Positions 42,588 through 49,119 of a stretch of DNA of 53,007 nt are shown here, in pieces. Positions within the stretch are counted from its first letter, which is position 1. Every line of letters starts with the position of its first letter. The stretch comes from Streptosporangiales bacterium (GTDB lineage: Bacteria; Actinomycetota; Actinomycetes; Streptosporangiales; WHSR01). Under the pieces are notes generated by a model. It did no database searches. It was given only the letters and a program-made list of their open reading frames with translations, and was not told the DNA's origin. Made by a program: the position numbers and the translations under genes. The stretch covers positions 1 through 53,007 of the forward strand of contig WHSR01000028.1 in NCBI GenBank assembly GCA_009379995.1, written 5' to 3'.

Positions 42588-43526
42588 GTGACCGCACTCG
42601 CGCCCAACGGCCGGAAGCTGCTGCGGTTGGAGGTTCGGAACAGCCAGACGCCGATCGAGAAGAAGCCTCCGTGGATCAAGACCCGGGCCAGGATGGGCCC
42701 GGAGTACACCGAGCTGAAGTCGCTGGTACAGCGCGAGGGGCTGCACACGGTGTGCGAGGAGGCCGGGTGTCCCAACATCTTCGAGTGCTGGGAGGACCGC
42801 GAGGCCACCTTCCTCATCGGCGGCGACCAGTGCACGCGGCGGTGCGACTTCTGCCAGATCCACACCGGCAGGCCCGCCGAGCTCGACCGGGACGAGCCCC
42901 GCCGGGTGGCCGAGTCGGTGCGGACGATGCGGCTGCGGTACGCCACCGTCACCGGCGTCGCCCGCGACGACCTCCCCGACGAGGGTGCGTGGCTGTACGC
43001 GGAGACGTGCCGGCAGATCCACGCGCAGGTCCCCGGCTGCGGCGTTGAGCTGCTGATCCCCGACTTCAGCGCGAGGCCGGAGCTGCTGGCCGAGGTCTTC
43101 GGCGCGCGCCCCGAGGTGCTGGCGCACAACATCGAGACGGTGCCGCGCATTTTCAAGCGCATCCGGCCGGCGTTCCGCTACGAACGCTCGCTGGAGGTGT
43201 TGCGGCTGGCCCGGGAAGATGGTCTGGTCACCAAGTCCAACCTCATCCTCGGCCTCGGCGAAGAGCGCGAGGAGATCACCCGAGCCATGCGGGACCTGCG
43301 CGATGCACGCTGCGAGCTGCTGACGATCACCCAGTACCTCCGGCCTTCGGTCCGTCATCATCCCGTGGAGCGGTGGGTGAAGCCCGAGGAGTTCGTCGAG
43401 CTGCGGGAGGAGGCCGTGGCGATGGGCTTCGCCGGGGTGATGTCTGGCCCGCTCGTCCGCTCGTCGTACCGCGCCGGACGGCTGTACCGGCAGGCGTACG
43501 CATCCCGACAGACGACGCCGGCGTAG
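42588..43526 (+). CDS. lipA: Lipoyl synthase
   Basis: A 312-residue radical-SAM enzyme. The auxiliary cluster motif [12 protein letters not shown] (Cys56, Cys61, Cys67) and the radical-SAM motif CTRRCDFC (Cys82, Cys86, Cys89) are present. It inserts two sulfur atoms into octanoyl-lipoyl domains, making the cofactor for SucB and the glycine cleavage H protein. The GTG at 42588 follows AGGGAGAGG with spacing typical of a ribosome site. The ErpA-like protein at 17324 is a possible cluster donor (inference). Confidence 0.95.
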   Translation: MTALAPNGRKLLRLEVRNSQTPIEKKPPWIKTRARMGPEYTELKSLVQREGLHTVCEEAGCPNIFECWEDREATFLIGGDQCTRRCDFCQIHTGRPAELDRDEPRRVAESVRTMRLRYATVTGVARDDLPDEGAWLYAETCRQIHAQVPGCGVELLIPDFSARPELLAEVFGARPEVLAHNIETVPRIFKRIRPAFRYERSLEVLRLAREDGLVTKSNLILGLGEEREEITRAMRDLRDARCELLTITQYLRPSVRHHPVERWVKPEEFVELREEAVAMGFAGVMSGPLVRSSYRAGRLYRQAYASRQTTPA

Positions 43527-43578
43527 TTAGGGCATCCCGTGGCCCGCGCAGGGCCGGGAAGCTCGTATGCTGCCCACC

Positions 43579-44265
43579 ATGGCGACGAAACAGGCAGGCG
43601 AACGTCCCGGCCGCATCGCGCAGATCAGGGCGGTTGCGGCGTTGCTCAGGCGACACAACCCGCGGGCGTTGCCGCTGGTCGCGCTGGCCGCACTCGGCAC
43701 GCTCGCGGTTTTCGTCATCATCGCACTGGTCACCGGTGCTCTTCTCTACACGCTCCCGCTCGGCGTGCTGTCCGCGATCGCCGTGGGGTTCATCGTCTTC
43801 GGCCAGCTCGCCCAGCGGACCCAGTACGCGATGCTGGACGGGCAGCCCGGGGCCGCCGCGGCGATCCTGGAGGGTATGCGGGGCAACTGGACGGTGACGC
43901 CCGCCGTCGCGGGCAACCGCAACATGGATGTGGTCCATCGCGTCGTCGGCCGGCCCGGCGTCGTCCTCGTCGGCGAGGGCGCCTCGAACCGCCTCCCCCA
44001 CCTGCTGGCCGCGGAGAAGAAGCGGGTCGCCCGGGTCGCCTACGACGTCCCGATCTACGACATCCAGGTGGGCAACGAGGAGGACCAGGTCACGCTGCGG
44101 AAGCTGCAGACACGGATCATGCGGCTGCCGCGCAACCTGCGTTCACCCGACATCGTCGAGCTCAACAGCCGGCTCAAGGCGCTGCCCTCGACGGCACCCG
44201 TCCCCAAGGGCCCGATGCCCAAGAACGTACGGCTCCCCCGCGGCGGACAGATGCGCCGCCGCTGA
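43579..44265 (+). CDS. DUF4191 membrane protein
   Basis: A 228-residue protein with two hydrophobic segments near residues 35-80 (LVALAALGTLAVFVIIALVT; LGVLSAIAVGFIVFGQLA) and a soluble C-terminal domain rich in charged residues. It is the positional homolog of M. tuberculosis Rv2219 (DUF4191). Function is unknown. The start is uncertain: ATG 43567 is possible, but TATGCT (43566-43571) lies seven bases before ATG 43579 and suggests a leaderless start there. A large palindrome follows its stop. Confidence 0.83.
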   Translation: MATKQAGERPGRIAQIRAVAALLRRHNPRALPLVALAALGTLAVFVIIALVTGALLYTLPLGVLSAIAVGFIVFGQLAQRTQYAMLDGQPGAAAAILEGMRGNWTVTPAVAGNRNMDVVHRVVGRPGVVLVGEGASNRLPHLLAAEKKRVARVAYDVPIYDIQVGNEEDQVTLRKLQTRIMRLPRNLRSPDIVELNSRLKALPSTAPVPKGPMPKNVRLPRGGQMRRR

Positions 44266-44296
44266 CCTGCCTGCCCCTCCCTCTTGGTGCTCTTGG

Positions 44297-44352
44297 CCGT
44301 GATCTTGCAGAAATTCAACCCGGGCCCGGTTTGAATTTCTGCAAGATCACGG
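44297..44352. repeat. Large palindrome, copy 3 of the dispersed element; probable bidirectional terminator
   Basis: Two perfect 22-base arms (44297-44318 and 44331-44352) with a 12-base GC-rich loop. The outer CCGTGATCTTGCAGAAA is shared with copy 1, and the inner ATTCAA with copy 2. It lies between the convergent DUF4191 and RDD genes, where it could end transcription from both sides. No U tract is present. Confidence 0.9.
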
Positions 44353-44369
44353 GGGAGGGGGGACGGCGG

Positions 44370-44801
44370 CTACCTGCGGACGGCCACGGTGTTCGCGGCC
44401 CTGTCGTGCAGCCCGCGCCAGTCTCGGTCCCAGATCAACGCCGGGACGAGCAGGCACAACAGCACGGTACGGACCAAGGCCCAGACGAACCCGACGGATT
44501 CGCCGTCCAGGCGCAGGATCTTGACCCCGCAGATGCGCTGGCCCGCGCTGTGCCCGGTCAGCGCGGTGAGGACGAAGACCTCGACGAAGAAGACGACGAT
44601 GTTCCATCGCAGGCCGCCGAGCAGCAGCGCGACGGCGTCGCACCGCAACGCGTCCACGGCGAAGGCCAGCAACGCCGCCCGAATCCCGCCCACCGAGCCA
44701 GGTCCCGACTCCGGCAGCCCGAGCCGTTGCCCGGGGTAACCGAGGTCCGCTCCGGCCGAACGCACGCCCCCCAGCCACGAACCCATCCACCGACGCTCCA
44801 T
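44370..44801 (-). CDS. RDD-family membrane protein
   Basis: A 143-residue membrane protein with three to four hydrophobic segments. The RDD signature is the FAVDALRCDAV segment and the later AGQRICGVKILRLDGESVGF. The C-terminal DRDWRGLHDRAANTVAVRR is typical. M. tuberculosis has an RDD gene here too (Rv2219A). Function is unknown; some members carry small molecules or ions. The ATG follows GGGAAG. It is divergent from glnA and convergent with DUF4191. Confidence 0.85.
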   Translation of the reverse strand: MERRWMGSWLGGVRSAGADLGYPGQRLGLPESGPGSVGGIRAALLAFAVDALRCDAVALLLGGLRWNIVVFFVEVFVLTALTGHSAGQRICGVKILRLDGESVGFVWALVRTVLLCLLVPALIWDRDWRGLHDRAANTVAVRR

Positions 44802-44865
44802 GCGGTCATCTTCCCAGCTCCGCGTGGAGGTCCGGCGTCCGGGGCGTACCGCCGCGACACGCCAG

Positions 44866-44903
44866 GTAACATGCCTGAAACATTCGGGACACCGGTCCGA
44901 AAC
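44866..44903 (+). promoter_or_regulatory. Double GlnR-type operator upstream of glnA
   Basis: Four half-sites are spaced by exactly six bases: GTAAC (44866-44870), GAAAC (44877-44881), GACAC (44888-44892) and GAAAC (44899-44903). This matches the actinobacterial GlnR box pattern a1-n6-b1-n6-a2-n6-b2 known from Streptomyces glnA. It points to nitrogen-limitation control. TAAGCT (44914-44919) is a possible -10 just downstream. Confidence 0.8.
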
Positions 44904-44953
44904 GGCGGGTATCTAAGCTAACGGCGGCCCGCATGCGGGATAGAGGAGGTTGG

Positions 44954-46378
44954 ATGTTCGCAAACGCGGACGAGGTCCTGAAGTACATCAGGGATGAAGG
45001 CGTACAGTTCGTTGACGTCCGGTTCTGCGACCTGCCGGGCACGATGCAGCATTTCACCGTTCCGGTGGAGAGCTTCGACGAGAAGGTCTTCACCGACGGA
45101 CTCATGTTCGACGGTTCGTCGATCCGTGGCTTTCAGGAGATCCACGAGTCCGACATGCTTCTGCTGCCGGACGCGACGACCGCCTACGTCGACCCGTTCC
45201 GGCAGCACAAGACGCTGAACCTGACGTTCTTCGTCCATGATGCGGTCACCAGTGAGGCGTACAGCCGCGACCCTCGTAACGTGGCCAAGAAGGCCGAGGA
45301 TTACCTGCGCGGCTCCGGTATCGGTGACACTTGCTACTTCGGACCCGAGGCGGAGTTCTACATCTTCGATGACGTCCGCTTCGAGACCAAGGAAAACGTC
45401 GGGTACTACTTCATCGACTCCGTCGAGGGGGCGTGGAACACCGGCCGGGAAGAGGGCGGCAGCAACCTCGGTTACAAGCCGCGCTACAAGGGCGGATACT
45501 TCCCGGTGCCGCCGATGGACCACTTCACCGACCTACGCTCGGAGATGGTCCGTACTCTCATCGCGGTCGGCATCCCGGTCGAGATGCAGCACCACGAGGT
45601 CGGCACCGCGGGCCAGGCGGAGATCGACTTCCGCTTCAACACGCTGCTCAAGACCGCCGACAACCTGATGACGTACAAGTACATCCTCAAGAGCGTCGCG
45701 CGGGCGAACGGCCGCACCGTGACCTTCATGCCGAAGCCGATCTTCGGCGACAACGGTTCGGGCATGCACTGCCACCAGAGCCTGTGGAAGGACGGCGACC
45801 CGCTGTTCTACAACGAGGTCGGTTACGCGGGCCTGTCCGACACGGCCCGCCACTACATCGGCGGTCTGCTCAAGCACACCGCGTCGCTGCTGGCCTTCAC
45901 CAACCCGACCCTGAACAGCTACCACCGCCTGGTGCCGGGCTTCGAGGCACCGGTCAACCTGGTCTACTCGCAGCGCAACCGGTCGGCCTGCGTCCGCATC
46001 CCGATCACCGGCAGCAACCCCAAGGCCAAGCGGCTGGAGTTCCGGGTGCCCGACCCCTCGTGCAACCCGTACCTGGCGTTCGCGGCGATGCTGCTCGCCG
46101 GCCTCGACGGCATCAAGAACAAGATCGAGCCGCCGGAGCCGATCGACAAGGACCTGTACGAGCTGCCGCCGGACGAGCACGCCATGGTGCAGCAGGTTCC
46201 CGGCTCGTTGGAGAGGGTCCTCGAGGCGCTCGAGGACGACCACGAGTTCCTGCTCGACGGCGGCGTGTTCACCCAGGACCTGGTCGAGACCTGGCTGGAC
46301 TACAAGCGGTCCAACGAGCTCGACCCGATGCGGCTCCGTCCGCACCCGCACGAGTTCGAGCTGTACTACGACTGCTGA
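44954..46378 (+). CDS. glnA: Type I glutamine synthetase
   Basis: A 474-residue glutamine synthetase. The signature [13 protein letters not shown], the ATP-loop [20 protein letters not shown] and the beta-subtype adenylylation site [10 protein letters not shown] (Tyr402) are clear. It makes glutamine from glutamate, ammonia and ATP as a dodecamer. The presence of the adenylylatable Tyr agrees with glnE downstream. Start ATG 44954 follows GAGGAGG; an in-frame ATG at 44933 would add seven residues. Transcription is probably controlled by GlnR. Confidence 0.96.
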   Translation: MFANADEVLKYIRDEGVQFVDVRFCDLPGTMQHFTVPVESFDEKVFTDGLMFDGSSIRGFQEIHESDMLLLPDATTAYVDPFRQHKTLNLTFFVHDAVTSEAYSRDPRNVAKKAEDYLRGSGIGDTCYFGPEAEFYIFDDVRFETKENVGYYFIDSVEGAWNTGREEGGSNLGYKPRYKGGYFPVPPMDHFTDLRSEMVRTLIAVGIPVEMQHHEVGTAGQAEIDFRFNTLLKTADNLMTYKYILKSVARANGRTVTFMPKPIFGDNGSGMHCHQSLWKDGDPLFYNEVGYAGLSDTARHYIGGLLKHTASLLAFTNPTLNSYHRLVPGFEAPVNLVYSQRNRSACVRIPITGSNPKAKRLEFRVPDPSCNPYLAFAAMLLAGLDGIKNKIEPPEPIDKDLYELPPDEHAMVQQVPGSLERVLEALEDDHEFLLDGGVFTQDLVETWLDYKRSNELDPMRLRPHPHEFELYYDC

Positions 46379-46395
46379 ACAGCCTCTGAACTCCG

Positions 46396-46436
46396 GAAAC
46401 ACCCCGTGACGCCGCCAAGCGTCTCGGGGTGTTCCT
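46396..46436. terminator. Hairpin terminator between glnA and the convergent membrane-protein gene
   Basis: GGAA-A-CACCCCG (46396-46407) pairs with CGGGGTG-TTCC (46426-46436) with one bulged A. Inside it GACG pairs with CGTC across an 8-base loop. The stem is strong and placed right after glnA, and it can work in both directions. Confidence 0.75.
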
Positions 46437-46451
46437 GGTTCTCATAACTGT

Positions 46452-47513
46452 TCACTCGTACGAGCGGCCGTCTCGGCGCAGGCGGAGTGCGGTGACCACG
46501 AGCAGGGCGACCGCACCCGCCGTAAAGAGCGTGTTGCCTGCCAGGTCGACCGCAGGACTCGCGGGCGCTATCGATTGCCAGGGGAAGGAATGCCAGGCGT
46601 AGGTGAGCAGGGCTCCACCCGCGAGCGCCAGCCGATGGGCGTCCGACCAGCCGGCACGATGTGACCAGCGGGCCATCAGGGTAAGGACCACCGCGAACAG
46701 GGCCAGGTAGATCACCACGCTGAGCCAGGCGGGTATGGGGATCGCCGCCGCCAGCCAGGGCGACAGGCCACGGGGGTCGGTCGCGTAGAGGAGCACGAAG
46801 GTCGCCCCTGCGACCAGGGCGAAGCCGCCCACGAACCATGGACTGGGCGCATTGCCGGCCGCCTGTGGGCGGGCGCCGGCGAGGGGGGCGGGCCGGCCGA
46901 AGCGCCAGCCAAGCGCGACGATCACGACGATCACGACGCCGGCGCCGACGAGCTGGGGTGCGGAGGCGAAATTTCCGATGGCCCAGATGGTGCCGAAGAT
47001 GCTGAAGCCGACGATGACCACGAACAACGCGGTCGTTACGCCGAGACCGACCTTACCCAGCCACGGCGTGGTGCGGCGCGGGCCGGCGAGGGTCTCCACG
47101 ATCGCGATCGGGACGCTGATGCTGAAAACGGTGTGTACGCCGACCATGAACATCATCCATGGCGGCGCCGTGCCGAGCTCGGGAACGAAGCCGTAGTCGA
47201 GGATGCGCGTGTTGCCCCAGTTCGGGTTCCACAGCGTCTGGGTGACGAGTGCCTCCTCGAACATGCCGTAGGCCAGCGCCCAGGTAAGCATGGTGGGCCA
47301 GCCGCGACCGGTGCGCCTGGCGATCTCACGGATGAGCAGCGCGCCCCCGCCGTACAAGGGGGCCAGGGCGAGTAGGGCATACAGGTGGGTGATCGGCACG
47401 TTCCCCATCAGGAACTCGGCCACCAGCGGCGCGAGGAAGTACAACCCGATTGCCGGTGCGACGCGAACAGTCCAACGGCTCCGCCGGGTGATCGGTTCGT
47501 TCACACCCGACAT
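46452..47513 (-). CDS. Polytopic membrane protein, unknown function
   Basis: A 353-residue membrane protein with about nine to ten hydrophobic segments. No transporter or enzyme motif is recognised; FEEALVTQTLWNPNWGNTRI in the first third is the most distinctive segment. It is divergent from a TetR regulator with only 64 bases between, which is typical of a regulator next to its target. It may be a stress or efflux-related protein, but this is inferred from context only. Confidence 0.72.
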   Translation of the reverse strand: MSGVNEPITRRSRWTVRVAPAIGLYFLAPLVAEFLMGNVPITHLYALLALAPLYGGGALLIREIARRTGRGWPTMLTWALAYGMFEEALVTQTLWNPNWGNTRILDYGFVPELGTAPPWMMFMVGVHTVFSISVPIAIVETLAGPRRTTPWLGKVGLGVTTALFVVIVGFSIFGTIWAIGNFASAPQLVGAGVVIVVIVALGWRFGRPAPLAGARPQAAGNAPSPWFVGGFALVAGATFVLLYATDPRGLSPWLAAAIPIPAWLSVVIYLALFAVVLTLMARWSHRAGWSDAHRLALAGGALLTYAWHSFPWQSIAPASPAVDLAGNTLFTAGAVALLVVTALRLRRDGRSYE

Positions 47514-47577
47514 CTAATACCACCAAGAGTAAGAGTACAACTGATGTACTAATAGTCCTGGTATAGGATTGCTGGTC
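47514..47577. promoter_or_regulatory. Divergent promoter with TetR-type operator
   Basis: AGTAC (47534-47538), seven bases, GTACT (47546-47550) form a 17-base dyad. Outside it ATACCA (47517-47522) and TGGTAT (47559-47564) form a wider inverted pair. TAGGAT (47564-47569) eight bases before the TetR ATG is a likely leaderless -10. The region is much richer in A+T than its surroundings. Confidence 0.55.
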
Positions 47578-48192
47578 ATGGTGGAGGAGACACGACGCGA
47601 GCGCAAGAAACGTCAGACGAGGCAGCTGCTCGTCGCCACGGCGTTCAGGCTGTTCCTCGAGCAGGGCTACGAACAGACCACTATCGCGCAGATCACGGCC
47701 GCTGCAGACGTGGCCAAGAAGACGTTCTTCAACCACTTCCCCACCAAGGAGGACGTACTCTTCGCCGACGCCGAGCAGTACTACCAAGCGACAAACGAGG
47801 TGATCGCCGAGCGGGCGCCGGACGAACGCATACCCGACCTGCTACTCAGGATCTACGACCGCGTCATCACCCGCCGGCTGGCCGACAGCCCGCTACCCGA
47901 AAACGCTGAAGCGATCAACGAGCTCAGCAAGCTGGTCATGACCGTGCCAGCCGTCCAAGCCAAGGCCCTGCACGTGATGTTCGACCTGCAACAGACAATC
48001 GCCGAAGCACTCCTGAAGGCCTACCCCGACCTACTGGACCCGACCACCGCGGCCGCCGCCGTCGGCTCCGTGATGGGCGCCGCCCAGGCGGCCGGAATCG
48101 CCAGCCTCCGAGAAGGCCACTCGGCGGAGGAATACCTGGCCTCGACCCGGCGTGCCATCGACATCGCCATACAAGGCCTGCGCTCGCTGTGA
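47578..48192 (+). CDS. TetR/AcrR family transcriptional regulator
   Basis: A 204-residue TetR regulator. The helix-turn-helix spans about residues 10-55 (ATAFRLFLEQGYEQTTIAQI; AADVAKKTFFNHFPTKED). The C-terminal domain is helical with no recognisable ligand motif. It probably represses its own gene and the divergent membrane-protein gene through the dyad at 47534-47550. Start ATG 47578 is preferred over an in-frame TTG at 47569. Ligand is unknown. Confidence 0.87.
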   Translation: MVEETRRERKKRQTRQLLVATAFRLFLEQGYEQTTIAQITAAADVAKKTFFNHFPTKEDVLFADAEQYYQATNEVIAERAPDERIPDLLLRIYDRVITRRLADSPLPENAEAINELSKLVMTVPAVQAKALHVMFDLQQTIAEALLKAYPDLLDPTTAAAAVGSVMGAAQAAGIASLREGHSAEEYLASTRRAIDIAIQGLRSL

Positions 48193-48201
48193 CCCGCCGA
48201 G

Positions 48202-49119
48202 TCAGTTACTGTTCGGCCGCAGGCCGTCGCGGCGCAGGAAGTCCCCTATGGTCGTCACCACGACCTCGGGCGACTCCTCGACGACGAAGTGCCCAGCACC
48301 CGGCACCGTGACCATCTCGGTACGCGGTCCCAGGTCGCGAACCACCGCCTCGCCCACCGAAACCGGGAGAACGGGATCGGCAGCACCCCACACCACCAGG
48401 GCGCGCTGGGGACCGTCGGATAGCGTCTCGGCCTCGCGAGGGGCGGCCCCGCCGGCGAGGAAGCGCTCCACGGCCCGCCGCAGCCGTGGCCGGGTGGCGG
48501 CTCGGTAATAGGCCAGCATGGCGGCCGTCCGCTCGGGAGAAGCGTAGGCATCCTTGTAGTGCTCGGCGACCTCCTGGTCGAGCGGGCGCTCGGACCGCCA
48601 CACGTGTCGCAGCATGAGCTCGACCGCGTTGCGCCCCCCGAGGCGCAGCAGCAGCTCCGGCAGGGCGGGTGCGGAAAACAGCGGGATGTGCCACGCACGC
48701 AGGTAGTCGATCTGCCGATAGGGCGCGTTGATCATCACCAGCCGGCGCACCAGACCGGGGTGGAGGGTCGCCATCGCGATGCCGATGACACCACCCCAGT
48801 CGTGGCCGACGACGTCGATCTCTCCGTCGACCTCGCCACGGATCAGCGCGACGAGCTCGCGGGTCACCGTGCGGATGTCGTACGGACCACGAGCCTCGCT
48901 GTTACCCAGTCCCTTCAGATCGACGGCGAGTGCGACGCGGTCGCGGGCCAGGTCGGGCAGCAGGTACCGCCACATCGCCGACGTCTCCGGTACGCCGTGC
49001 AGCAGCAGAACCGGTGGCCCGGCCGCGGTGGATCTCGGCTCGGCCCGGTGCACCCGGAAACGCACGCCCTCGACGACGACGTCCTTGCCCACCGCGGGCG
49101 CCAACCAGTTGTCAGTCAT
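48202..49119 (-). CDS. Alpha/beta hydrolase (epoxide hydrolase / haloalkane dehalogenase-like)
   Basis: A 305-residue alpha/beta hydrolase. The oxyanion motif HGVPETSAMW (HGxP), the nucleophile elbow GHDWGG (Asp nucleophile, typical of epoxide hydrolases and dehalogenases) and a late GAGHFVVEE with the catalytic His are present. A cap region lies about residues 135-210. The substrate is unknown. The ATG overlaps the glnE stop by four bases, so it is translated from the glnE message; this need not mean a shared role. Confidence 0.88.
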   Translation of the reverse strand: MTDNWLAPAVGKDVVVEGVRFRVHRAEPRSTAAGPPVLLLHGVPETSAMWRYLLPDLARDRVALAVDLKGLGNSEARGPYDIRTVTRELVALIRGEVDGEIDVVGHDWGGVIGIAMATLHPGLVRRLVMINAPYRQIDYLRAWHIPLFSAPALPELLLRLGGRNAVELMLRHVWRSERPLDQEVAEHYKDAYASPERTAAMLAYYRAATRPRLRRAVERFLAGGAAPREAETLSDGPQRALVVWGAADPVLPVSVGEAVVRDLGPRTEMVTVPGAGHFVVEESPEVVVTTIGDFLRRDGLRPNSN

